From Hamadaea sp. (GTDB taxonomy: Bacteria; Actinomycetota; Actinomycetes; Mycobacteriales; Micromonosporaceae): 33,374 bases of DNA. Both the position numbers and the translations under genes were made by a program. Shown piece after piece: positions 1 through 6,842 of the stretch. The stretch spans positions 1-33,374 of the forward strand of contig JABFYB010000009.1 in NCBI GenBank assembly GCA_013361475.1. The letters run 5' to 3'. Numbering within the stretch: the stretch's first letter is position 1; every line of letters starts with the position of its first letter. The notes under the pieces are model-generated. The model was not told the origin of the DNA and did no database searches. It saw nothing but the letters and a program-made list of their open reading frames with translations.

Positions 1-55
1 CGGAGCGTGGCTCGCCGGTGGCGCCATCTTGCGAAGGTTCGGCGTCGACATCTGA
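1..55 (+). CDS. 3' end of an unidentified gene (partial)
   Basis: Reading from base 2, a short open frame runs GAWLAGGAILRRFGVDI and stops at TGA. It is followed within 20 bases by a perfect GC-rich palindrome that would serve as its terminator, which is why I believe a plus-strand gene ends here. The fragment is too short to name. An alternative is that no gene is present and the open stretch is chance. Confidence 0.35.
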   Translation, partial: GAWLAGGAILRRFGVDI

Positions 56-71
56 CGCCTCCCCCGACATC

Positions 72-101
72 CGATGCCCGCCGCGATCGCGGCGGGCATC
101 G
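72..101. terminator. 30-nt perfect GC-rich palindrome
   Basis: The 30 bases are fully self-complementary, with half-site CGATGCCCGCCGCGA and centre GATC. It lies just after the stop of the partial plus-strand gene and before the convergent polymerase gene, so a bidirectional hairpin terminator is the natural reading. No T-tract follows, as is common in actinobacterial hairpin terminators. Confidence 0.6.
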
Positions 102-105
102 CCAC

Positions 106-137
106 GCGCGGGCCTCGTCGTGCGCGGGCCTCGTCGT
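106..137. repeat. Two tandem copies of a 16-nt unit
   Basis: The unit GCGCGGGCCTCGTCGT occurs twice in direct succession, and its first four bases start a third copy. It sits between the terminator palindrome and the next inverted repeat. Two copies of a GC-rich unit suggest slippage rather than function. Confidence 0.7.
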
Positions 138-159
138 GCGCCGCCCGCGGCGTCGAGAT

Positions 160-207
160 GATCTAGGCGGGAAAGGGTCGCCATAGCCGCCATTCTTCGC
201 CTAGATC
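160..207. repeat. GATC-bounded inverted repeat
   Basis: Arms GATCTAGGCG (160-169) and CGCCTAGATC (198-207) are perfectly complementary over 10 bp, with a 28-nt interior. The region separates two convergent genes. The element resembles other GATC-edged palindromes in this window in its position and edges, though not in interior sequence. Confidence 0.6.
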
Positions 208-223
208 GACAAGCAGGGCGCGA

Positions 224-269
224 ATCTTGAACAGAAAACGTCGCGATAGCAGCAGTTTCCGTTCAAGAT
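224..269. repeat. Inverted repeat before the polymerase gene end
   Basis: Arms ATCTTGAAC (224-232) and GTTCAAGAT (261-269) pair perfectly. An inner AAAC/GTTT pair (236-239 with 255-258) extends the stem. The element lies 20 bp beyond the stop of the minus-strand polymerase gene and could terminate it. Its A/T-rich interior differs from the surrounding GC-rich DNA. Confidence 0.55.
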
Positions 270-288
270 CGCCAAGAGCCGGCGAGGA

Positions 289-1965
289 TCAGGACGGCTT
301 GGCGTCCGAGTACGCCTCGACCACCTTGGCGTCCATGACGAAGTGAACACCGGTGGACCCGAACATCAATCGCCCGGCCTCGTCGGCGCACTCTTGCAGC
401 ACCACGGCGACGTCGTCGGCGCACGAGTGGGAGCAGTCCAGGATCACCTCGTCGTGCTGGAAGAAGACGAGTTCGGCGTCGACCTCCCACAGCCGGGAGC
501 GCACCAGCGCCAACAGGGTGGCCGCCCATTCGGCGGCGGTCGCCTGGATCACGAAGTTCCGCGTGAACCGGCCCCGCGCCCGTTGACCGGCCGACGTACG
601 CAGGTCGCCGTCGCGGCTGTTGAACCACTCGCCGTCGGCCAGATCACCCGCGGTCGGGCCGCCGCCGGGCCGGGGGCAGGTCCGGCCGAGCCAGGATCGC
701 ACCAGGCCACCGCTCTCCCCCGTACGCGCGGCTTCCTCCACGACTGCCCAGGCGCGCGGATATCGTCCTTTGAGGACAGCCAATGCGGGCGCGGCCTGGC
801 CGCCGGTCTGCCCGTACATCGCGCCCAGGAGGGCGACCTTCGCGGTGGCGCGGTCGGCGAACCCCTCCAGCCCGGTGTAGATGTCGCCCGGCCCAGCGGC
901 CTTGCACAGCCCCGGATCGCGGGAGACCGCCGCGAGGATGCGTGGTTCGAGCTGCCCGGCGTCGGCGACCACCAGCCGACGGCCCGGGTCGGCCCGCACC
1001 GCCGCCCGTAACACCGCCGGGATCTGCAGCGCCCCGCCGCCCCGTGTCGCCCAGCGCCCGCTCACCACCCCGCCCGGCACATAAGCCGGATGGAACCGGC
1101 CGTCGCGTACCCACTGCTGCCGCCAGGACCAGCCGTGCGCGGTCCAGATCCGGTAAAGCTCCTTGTAGTGCAGGATCGGCTCGATCGCCGGATGCTCCAC
1201 CTGTTTGAGCACCCAGGCCCGGGTGTTCGGCACGTCGATGCCCGCCTTGCGCAGCGCGCGCCGCAGCTCGGCCGGCGAATCGGGATGCAGCCCCGGGCTC
1301 GCCAGCAGGTGGCAGATCTGCTCGGTCAGCTCCACCAGCTTCTGCGGCGGCCCACCCGCCGGTCGGCGCGCGCCGAGCAGATCGGTGAGCAGCTCGTCGT
1401 GCGTCGGCGCGTGCCACGGCAGCCCGGCCCGGCCCATCTCGACGGCGATCAGAGCACTGGCGGACTCGGCGGCCACCAACATCCGGAACCTCGCCGGGTC
1501 CGCCGTCGCCGCGATCCGTTTCAGCTGGTCTGCGTACACCGCGGCGACCTGCTCGATGGTCGCCTCGGCGACGCCGCTGGGCTCGCCGAACAAGGCCTCC
1601 TGGGCTTCGCCGGGCGGTGCGGCTTGGCGTACCGGAGGGTCGGGGGGCACCGGCCCGCCGGTCAGTCGCGCCCACGCGGCCGCCACGGACCGCGGCGCAC
1701 CCCACTCCCCCTCCGCGCCGACGAGCAGGGCCTCGGTCATCTCCAGGTCATGACACCGTGGTACGCGCACCGCAGCGTCCAGGATCGCCGGGTAGGCCGA
1801 CTCCGTGCTCGGCCACACCCAGCGCGCCTCGGGCCGGGCGCGAAGCTCGGCGGCCAGATCGGCGACGCGACGCGGCTCCGCTGTCGGGGCGCCGTCCGGC
1901 CCGAGCGGCTGGACGACGGCACCTCCCGAGCGGTCAGGTGCGACGGCGACGATCACGCTGCTCAT
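289..1965 (-). CDS. Family A DNA polymerase (PolA-like, no 5' nuclease)
   Basis: A 558-residue polymerase of the DNA polymerase I family, corresponding to the actinobacterial short form often labelled bifunctional 3'-5' exonuclease/DNA polymerase. Motif A is DAGQLEPR (335-342), motif B runs from R372 through K376 to Y384-G385, and motif C is HDE (504-506), so both metal-binding aspartates are present. The position equivalent to E. coli Phe762 in the O helix is Leu380. The first 200 residues correspond to the exonuclease domain, but I see only a weak DLE (residues 73-75) and no clear exonuclease motifs. There is no 5' nuclease domain. I chose the ATG preceded by GGGGGA at 6 nt; a TTG seven codons upstream falls inside the terminator hairpin of the preceding operon. 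A role in DNA repair or damage tolerance is inference. Confidence 0.85.
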   Translation of the reverse strand: MSSVIVAVAPDRSGGAVVQPLGPDGAPTAEPRRVADLAAELRARPEARWVWPSTESAYPAILDAAVRVPRCHDLEMTEALLVGAEGEWGAPRSVAAAWARLTGGPVPPDPPVRQAAPPGEAQEALFGEPSGVAEATIEQVAAVYADQLKRIAATADPARFRMLVAAESASALIAVEMGRAGLPWHAPTHDELLTDLLGARRPAGGPPQKLVELTEQICHLLASPGLHPDSPAELRRALRKAGIDVPNTRAWVLKQVEHPAIEPILHYKELYRIWTAHGWSWRQQWVRDGRFHPAYVPGGVVSGRWATRGGGALQIPAVLRAAVRADPGRRLVVADAGQLEPRILAAVSRDPGLCKAAGPGDIYTGLEGFADRATAKVALLGAMYGQTGGQAAPALAVLKGRYPRAWAVVEEAARTGESGGLVRSWLGRTCPRPGGGPTAGDLADGEWFNSRDGDLRTSAGQRARGRFTRNFVIQATAAEWAATLLALVRSRLWEVDAELVFFQHDEVILDCSHSCADDVAVVLQECADEAGRLMFGSTGVHFVMDAKVVEAYSDAKPS

Positions 1966-1985
1966 TCTGCGTCCCCCGTACGACA

Positions 1986-2020
1986 AACGAGCCGACCTCC
2001 CAGCTGGAGATCGGCTCGTT
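1986..2020 (-). terminator. Terminator of the sugar-transport operon
   Basis: A 10-bp stem (AACGAGCCGA with TCGGCTCGTT), one mismatch, a further CTCC/GGAG pair and a small loop. On the minus strand the stem is followed by TTTGTCGT. It lies 27 bp past the stop of the last permease gene and just before the polymerase gene's start codon, so it closes the transport operon. Confidence 0.8.
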
Positions 2021-2047
2021 CGGTGGGGATGGGTTACGTGCGGAGGG

Positions 2048-2971
2048 TTACTTGACCGCGCCGGCGGTCAGACCCGCCTGGATCTGCCGCTGCATCACGG
2101 CGTAGATGATGATCATCGGGAGGATCGCGATGGTGATCGCCGCGAACAGCGCGCCCCAGTCGGACTTGAAGCCGGCCGCGACGGAGATCGAGGCGATGCC
2201 CTGGGTGAGGACCCAGTTGCCCTGGTACTCCTCACCGCCCGGGATCAGGTAGAGCGGCAGGAGGTACTGCGCCCACTGTCCGATGATGTTGAAGATGCCG
2301 ACGCTGATCAGACCGGACTTGGCCATCGGCAGCATGACGCGGAAGAACAGCTTCATGTGCCCGGCGCCGTCGATCATCGCCGCTTCGGCCACCGACGTCG
2401 GCAGCGTCTTGAAGAAGGCGCTGAGGAAAAAGACGGTGAACGGCAGCGAGTAGGAGATGTAGACGAGGATCAGGCCGGTCTTGGTGCCGAGCAGGCCCAG
2501 GTCGCGTACCACGAAGAAGAGCGGCACCAGGGCGAGGAAGACCGGGAAGGCCAGGCCCGAGACGAACAGGTAGTAGATGAACCCGCGCCCGAAGAACTTG
2601 TACCGCGCGAGGACGTAGGCCGCCATCGAGCCGAGCAGCATCGTGCCGAAGGTGCTGATCGCCACCACGATCACGCTGTTGAGCATGTAGGTGCCGATGT
2701 GCGCGGTGTTCCAGGCCCGCTCCCAGTTGTCCCACCGCAGTTTCGACGGCAGGGTCCAGGGGCTGCTGAAGATCTCCTCCGGCGACTTGAAGGAGGACAG
2801 GAAGACCCAGACGAGCGGACCGAGGATGATGATCGACCAGATCATCAGCGAAAGGCTGCTGAGCCGCGAGAAGAAGCGGATCTCCCGCTTCTGGCGGCCC
2901 GCTGTCGTCAGCGTGGCCGGGCTCGCGGAGGCCGGCCTGCGGTCCTGTGCGGGGGTGGTGTTCGTCGTCAT
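2048..2971 (-). CDS. ngcG: Sugar ABC transporter permease, MalG/NgcG type
   Basis: An inner-membrane permease of about 307 residues for the second half of a CUT1-type importer. Around six hydrophobic segments are visible after a 35-residue cytoplasmic, Pro/Ala-rich N-terminus. The EAA loop that contacts the ATPase is clear (EAAMIDGAGHMKLFFRVMLP). I chose the ATG with GTGGGA 7 nt upstream; a GTG four codons earlier directly follows the upstream stop and has no ribosome site. It is 12 bp from the MalF-type gene and is the last gene before a strong terminator. The NgcG name rests on the binding protein next door, not on this sequence alone. Confidence 0.85.
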   Translation of the reverse strand: MTTNTTPAQDRRPASASPATLTTAGRQKREIRFFSRLSSLSLMIWSIIILGPLVWVFLSSFKSPEEIFSSPWTLPSKLRWDNWERAWNTAHIGTYMLNSVIVVAISTFGTMLLGSMAAYVLARYKFFGRGFIYYLFVSGLAFPVFLALVPLFFVVRDLGLLGTKTGLILVYISYSLPFTVFFLSAFFKTLPTSVAEAAMIDGAGHMKLFFRVMLPMAKSGLISVGIFNIIGQWAQYLLPLYLIPGGEEYQGNWVLTQGIASISVAAGFKSDWGALFAAITIAILPMIIIYAVMQRQIQAGLTAGAVK

Positions 2972-2983
2972 CGCGGTTCCCAC

Positions 2984-3898
2984 TCAGTACTCGATGGTTT
3001 CGCGCTTGGTGACACGCAGTGTCAGCGCGGCGAAGGTCAGCGTCAAGAAGAAGAGGACGACACCGATCGCCGACGCGTAGCCGAGCTTGCTCTTGGACGC
3101 CGCGTAGTACAGCTCGGTCGCCAGTGTCGTGGTCGCTCCGTCCGGACCGCCGTAACCGCCGTCCTGCGCCAGCACGTTGACCAGCGCGAAGAAGTCGAAC
3201 GCGGCGATGCCGAGGTAGACCCAGGCGACCTGGATCGTGTCCCACAGCAGCGGCAGCGTGACCCGGAAGAACAGCGAGAAGCGGGAGGCGCCGTCGAGTT
3301 CGGCGGCCTCGTAGATCTCCGCGGGGATGCTGGACATCCCCGCCGAGAAGAGCACGACGTAGAAGCCGACCGCCTGCCAGATGGCGACGAACATGATCGA
3401 CCACAACGCGGTGTTCTTGTTGACCAGCAGGGCGATCGGGTCCAGCCCGATCTTGGTGAGCACCCCGTTGACCAGGCCGGTGTTGTCCGGACGGTAGACC
3501 GTCTGGAACATCACGCCGACGATGGCGACGGCCAGGACCTGGGGGAGGAAGAACACCACCCGGTAGAACTTCGACCCCCAGACCCCGGTCCGCACGCCAC
3601 CCTTGGAGCCACCGCCCACGTTCAGCAGGAACGCGAAGAACAGGGCGATCGCGATGGTGATCAGGGGCAGCGCGACAAGCAACTCGAGGTGATGCGTGAT
3701 GGCCTGCCAGAAGCGGTCGTCGTCGAACAACTGCTTGTAGTTGTCGAAGCCGATCCACCTCGGCGGAACCGCAAAGCCTCGCCACGCGGTCATCGAGATG
3801 TAGAACGTTCGCAACGTTGGATAGATGACGAACGTTACATACAGGAGGACCGGCAGGAAGAGAAAGCCCGCCACGAACGGGTACTTGCCGTGCCGCAT
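2984..3898 (-). CDS. ngcF: Sugar ABC transporter permease, MalF/NgcF type
   Basis: A 304-residue membrane permease, the first transmembrane half of the importer. The N-terminus has the usual hydrophobic segment followed by the periplasmic-side WIGFDNYKQLF stretch typical of MalF-like proteins, then about five more membrane segments. The EAA loop is intact (EAAELDGASRFSLFFRVTLP). ATG start with AGGAG 10 nt upstream. It lies 18 bp downstream of the binding protein and 12 bp upstream of the second permease, so the three are one transcript. No ATPase gene is present; related actinobacterial importers borrow a shared MsiK-type ATPase. Confidence 0.88.
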   Translation of the reverse strand: MRHGKYPFVAGFLFLPVLLYVTFVIYPTLRTFYISMTAWRGFAVPPRWIGFDNYKQLFDDDRFWQAITHHLELLVALPLITIAIALFFAFLLNVGGGSKGGVRTGVWGSKFYRVVFFLPQVLAVAIVGVMFQTVYRPDNTGLVNGVLTKIGLDPIALLVNKNTALWSIMFVAIWQAVGFYVVLFSAGMSSIPAEIYEAAELDGASRFSLFFRVTLPLLWDTIQVAWVYLGIAAFDFFALVNVLAQDGGYGGPDGATTTLATELYYAASKSKLGYASAIGVVLFFLTLTFAALTLRVTKRETIEY

Positions 3899-3916
3899 GA
3901 CCCCAACGCTCCTAAA

Positions 3917-5344
3917 TCAGCGCTTGAACTTGGTGATGGACGCGTCCTTCTTGATGGCGTCCGCCTTCTTCTGGATCCGCTCGCCCCACGCCTTGCCGTC
4001 GATGCGGCCGAACATGAGCTCGTTGGTGGCGGCCCGGGCCTCCTTGTCGAGGTCCTGGTACCAACCGTCGAAGAAGAGGGTAACGACATCCTTGCCCGCC
4101 GCGGCGAGAGCCGCCTGCGAGCTCTTCACGCCCGCCGGGAAGGCGAAGCCGTCCGACGCGCCCGCGACCACGGTCGGCGCGTGCGCCTCGGTGATCTCGG
4201 TGAACGCGCGAGCGCTCTTCTTGGAGAGCATCTGGCGCATGAACTCCAGACCGGCCGCCTTGTTGGCCGACGACTTCGAGACGAAGTAGCCCTCACCGGC
4301 CGCCGAGCGGACCGCCGCCGGCGACAGCTTGTCGGAGCCGTCGTACGCCGGGACCGGCGTCAGCTGGTACTCGAAGTCCTTCGGCGTGGTGGCGGCCTGC
4401 TCGCCCTCCAGCCAGTCACCCGACGGGTACATCGCCAGCTTGTACTGGTTCTGCTGGAGCTGCACCTCGGTGTGCTTGAGGCCCTCGAACGCCGCGCTGA
4501 TGTAACCCTTCGACGCCAGGGTGCCCCACGCGGAGGCGGCCTTGACGACGGCGTCGTTGGTCCAGGCGCCGTCCTCGAGGTTGTCGATGTTCTTGAGGAT
4601 GTCGGCGCCGCCGATCTTCGCGGCCTGCGTCAGGATGACGTTCCACTGGTAGTACGCCGCGTTGGCGCCGGCGTAGCCGTAGGGCGTGATGCCCTTGGCC
4701 TTGATCTTCTCGCACAGCGCGAGGAAGCCGGCCCAGTCCTTCGGGGCCTCCCAGCCGTTGTCCTTGAAGAGCTTGCCGGAGTACCAGATGCCGAACACGG
4801 TCGACACGTAGTACAGCACGAACGGCTTGCCGTTGAAGGAACCCGCCTCGACGGTGCCGGCGAAGACGGTCTCACGCACCTTCTTGGCCTGGTCGTCGAC
4901 GGACGGGGCGTCCCACAGCTCGGTCAGGTCGGCCAGCTGCTCGTCGGCCACCAGGGCGCCGAAGTCCATCGACTTCGTGCCGGAGTTGTTCACGAACTCC
5001 GGCGGGTTGCCGCCCTGGAACCGCGGCTGCAGCAGCGCCGTGATGTCCTGGGTGGCGGTGTGCTTGACGGTCGCCTTCGGCCAGGCCGCCTTGAAGTTCG
5101 GCTCCAGGCCGTCGGTCGCGTACTTCTGACCGTAGCCGCCGTCGAAGATGACGACCTCGACGGTCGCGTCTTCCTTCATGCCGAACGGGTTGGTCGGGGA
5201 CTTGGCCGCGCCGCCGGTGTCGCCGCCCTTGTCGTCGTCGGTGCATGCGGCCAGGAAGCTGACGGCGGGCACGGCGAGCGCGCCGGCCACCGCGGCACGG
5301 CGCAGAACCGTGCGGCGGTTCAGCTCAGAGGGGGAGTTGGACAT
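3917..5344 (-). CDS. ngcE: GlcNAc/diacetylchitobiose-binding lipoprotein, NgcE type
   Basis: A 475-residue extracytoplasmic solute-binding protein. The N-terminus carries a twin-arginine-like signal (RRTVLRR, 10-16), a hydrophobic core and a lipobox FLAAC with Cys34 as the lipidated residue, followed by a Gly/Asp-rich linker. Conserved stretches such as EVVIFDGGYG, LQPRFQGGNPPEF and GIWYSGKLFKDNGW resemble the NgcE family of N-acetylglucosamine/chitobiose binders as I remember it. ATG start with GGAG closely upstream. A longer in-frame extension exists but has no ribosome site and would bury the signal peptide. It follows the rpiR regulator and a small gene and precedes two permeases. Substrate is inferred from family resemblance; another amino sugar or oligosaccharide is possible. 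Confidence 0.82.
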   Translation of the reverse strand: MSNSPSELNRRTVLRRAAVAGALAVPAVSFLAACTDDDKGGDTGGAAKSPTNPFGMKEDATVEVVIFDGGYGQKYATDGLEPNFKAAWPKATVKHTATQDITALLQPRFQGGNPPEFVNNSGTKSMDFGALVADEQLADLTELWDAPSVDDQAKKVRETVFAGTVEAGSFNGKPFVLYYVSTVFGIWYSGKLFKDNGWEAPKDWAGFLALCEKIKAKGITPYGYAGANAAYYQWNVILTQAAKIGGADILKNIDNLEDGAWTNDAVVKAASAWGTLASKGYISAAFEGLKHTEVQLQQNQYKLAMYPSGDWLEGEQAATTPKDFEYQLTPVPAYDGSDKLSPAAVRSAAGEGYFVSKSSANKAAGLEFMRQMLSKKSARAFTEITEAHAPTVVAGASDGFAFPAGVKSSQAALAAAGKDVVTLFFDGWYQDLDKEARAATNELMFGRIDGKAWGERIQKKADAIKKDASITKFKR

Positions 5345-5364
5345 CTTTGTCTCCTCGGTACGGG

Positions 5365-5517
5365 TCAGGCGATGGGCCGGAGACGTCCGGTCCACCGGGA
5401 CTCGAGGTAAGGGTTGGCGTTCGTCCCCGAGAGGACGGTCATGAAACACATCCCCGAAGGGACCTCGACGCGGTGCGGCGTCAGCGCCGCGTCGAAGACT
5501 GTCTGGAGGTTCCTCAT
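5365..5517 (-). CDS. Small 50-residue protein of unknown function
   Basis: A short gene fills the gap between the rpiR regulator and the binding protein. Its ATG overlaps the regulator's stop (ATGA) and is preceded by a near-perfect AAGGAGGT ribosome site at about 7 nt. The product begins MRNLQTVFDAALTPHRVEVP and ends RWTGRLRPIA, with one Cys and no signal peptide, membrane segment or motif I recognise. About 88% of its codons end in G or C, matching neighbouring genes. The stop lies 20 bp before the binding protein's ATG, so it is probably co-translated within the operon. Alternatives are a leader peptide controlling the next gene, or chance; the ribosome site and overlap argue against chance. 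Confidence 0.6.
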   Translation of the reverse strand: MRNLQTVFDAALTPHRVEVPSGMCFMTVLSGTNANPYLESRWTGRLRPIA

Positions 5518-6470
5518 TCGGCGACCTCCTTGATCCGATGGGCCTCCACCGCACGCGCCGTACGCTGAAAGGCCGCGTGCGAGCGCTCATGCGTGCGCTG
5601 CGCCACCGCGATGTACAACAGGTCCAGCACCACCAGCTGCGGATGCCGCGCCGACAACGCGTCCGGGCGGAACGTGGTCGCCTGCGTCGCCGTCAACAGC
5701 ACGAAGTCGGCGACGTCGGCCAGGGGTGAACGCGGGAAGCTGGTCAACGCGATCGTGGTCGCACCATGGCTACCCGCCTCGGCGATCATCTCGATCGTCT
5801 CCCGGGTCTGCCCCGAATGCGAGATCCCCAACGCCACATCACCCGGACCCAACAGCGCCGCACTGGCCAGACCGTTGTGAATGTCGGTCCACGCCCACGC
5901 CGCGATCCCGATCCGATGCAACGAGAACTGCAGCTCCTCACCCACCAGGGCACTACCCGACGCCCCGTAGATGTCCACCCGCGACGCCGCCGCGATCGCG
6001 TCCGCCGCCCGCTCCACCGCACCCAGATCGATCCGCGCCGCCGTATCCCGCATCGCCAACGTGTCCGCCGCCATCAACTGCGACAACACCCGCTCCAACG
6101 GATCCGTCGGCTGAATCTCCCGCCCGATGTCGACCTGCCACCCGGCCGACCGCGCCAACCGCCCGGTCTCCCCCGCGATCCCCAACCGCAGATCCGCGTA
6201 CCCGTCGAAACCCAACGCCCGACAGAACCGGGTCACCGTCGCCGGCGACGTCCCACTCCGCTCCGCCAACTCCACGATCGTCGCCCGCGCCGCCGCCGCC
6301 GGATCCGCCAAAACATGATCGGCCACCCGCCGCAACGCCCCCGTGAACTCCGGAAGCTGCGAGCGGATGCGCGTCAGCAGGCTCTCGGCTTCGCCGTCGG
6401 CGCTCCGGGCCGCGGGTACGACGGTGGCCGACACGGGCTGTCCCGTGCTGACCGTCACCTCGCCATCCAT
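5514..6470 (-). CDS. RpiR/MurR-family transcriptional regulator
   Basis: A 318-residue regulator with an N-terminal RpiR helix-turn-helix (about residues 30-100; recognition region around SGTSPATVTRFCRALGFDGY) and a C-terminal SIS sugar-phosphate-binding domain (about 145-280, with GASGSALV and a SHSGQTRET loop). Such proteins usually sense a phosphorylated sugar; a GlcNAc- or glucosamine-phosphate is likely here given the downstream NgcEFG-type genes. I prefer the second ATG, whose AGGGGA site is well spaced; an ATG three codons earlier overlaps that site. It is the first gene of the transport operon, and palindromes in its promoter suggest autoregulation. The effector is an inference. Confidence 0.88.
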   Translation of the reverse strand: MDGEVTVSTGQPVSATVVPAARSADGEAESLLTRIRSQLPEFTGALRRVADHVLADPAAAARATIVELAERSGTSPATVTRFCRALGFDGYADLRLGIAGETGRLARSAGWQVDIGREIQPTDPLERVLSQLMAADTLAMRDTAARIDLGAVERAADAIAAASRVDIYGASGSALVGEELQFSLHRIGIAAWAWTDIHNGLASAALLGPGDVALGISHSGQTRETIEMIAEAGSHGATTIALTSFPRSPLADVADFVLLTATQATTFRPDALSARHPQLVVLDLLYIAVAQRTHERSHAAFQRTARAVEAHRIKEVAE

Positions 6471-6523
6471 GAGCGGCATTCCCCTTCGGCTCGAAGCCCA
6501 ACTAATACGCAGGAGTGTTTACT

Positions 6524-6550
6524 GTTGTTGGTAAAAGTTCTTACTACAAC
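6524..6550. promoter_or_regulatory. Imperfect palindrome, candidate RpiR operator
   Basis: Arms GTTGTTGGTAA and TTACTACAAC form an imperfect inverted repeat about 55 bp upstream of the regulator start, overlapping the likely -10 region. The size and symmetry suit a dimeric HTH protein. Binding by the adjacent RpiR protein is inferred. Confidence 0.45.
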
Positions 6551-6564
6551 CGCTACCTTGTCAA
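6538..6564 (-). promoter_or_regulatory. Candidate promoter of the rpiR-sugar transport operon
   Basis: On the minus strand a perfect -35 hexamer TTGACA (6564-6559) is followed 15 nt later by TAAGAA, or 17 nt later by AGAACT, as a weak -10. The surrounding 80 bp are unusually AT-rich. Weak -10 quality and flanking palindromes fit a regulated promoter. Confidence 0.5.
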
Positions 6565-6572
6565 GTAGTTGA

Positions 6573-6584
6573 GGAAAGTTTTCC
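6573..6584. promoter_or_regulatory. GGAAA-GT-TTTCC palindrome next to the -35 box
   Basis: A perfect 5-bp inverted repeat with a 2-bp centre lies 9 bp upstream of the TTGACA box. It could be a second operator half or a different factor's site. Its size is small enough for chance, but it falls in the only AT-rich island here. Confidence 0.3.
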
Positions 6585-6783
6585 AACCCGTTATCTAGGC
6601 GACGCCGGGGTGAGCCCGGCCGATCATGCCACAGTGACACCGGCCACGACCACGTCTACCAGGGCGAACGCGGGAGACCAAGGTCACTGCCGTCGATGGC
6701 CCAGTGGACGGGGCCGGGCGGCGTACCGGATTGGTAATCGGACTTTTCGGACAGCGCTTTGGTAAGAATATCGCCCATGAAAA
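6585..6783. other. Gene-free spacer with two TTGGTAA motifs
   Basis: About 200 bases between the regulator promoter and the terminator of the dehydrogenase operon. I find no convincing gene. TTGGTAA occurs at 6731-6737 and 6759-6765, and the same heptamer is an arm of the candidate operator at 6524-6550. These may be distal binding sites of the same regulator. Confidence 0.35.
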
Positions 6784-6823
6784 CGGCGTCCGGTCCACAC
6801 AAAACCGCGTGAACCGGACGCCG
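6784..6823 (-). terminator. Terminator of the aminotransferase-dehydrogenase operon
   Basis: An 11-bp perfect stem (CGGCGTCCGGT with ACCGGACGCCG), one mismatch and three more pairs. On the minus strand it is followed by TTTTCA. It sits 20 bp past the stop of the dehydrogenase gene. This is the best-formed intrinsic terminator in the window. Confidence 0.88.
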
Positions 6824-6842
6824 AGGATGATCGGGATGATGA

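Noticed and set aside
106-137. Possible CRISPR-like repeats (also 10267-10348)
   Set aside because: The units are directly adjacent with no unique spacers, and no cas genes are present.
1805-5410. A 1201-codon open frame on the plus strand across the sugar-transport operon
   Set aside because: It is antisense to well-identified permeases and binding protein, is extremely Arg/Asp/Glu/Val-rich with no family resemblance, and reflects third-position GC bias.
5345-5590. N-terminal extension of the binding protein frame
   Set aside because: It would place the lipoprotein signal peptide 80 residues inside the protein and has no ribosome site; the ATG before the twin-arginine signal is well supported.
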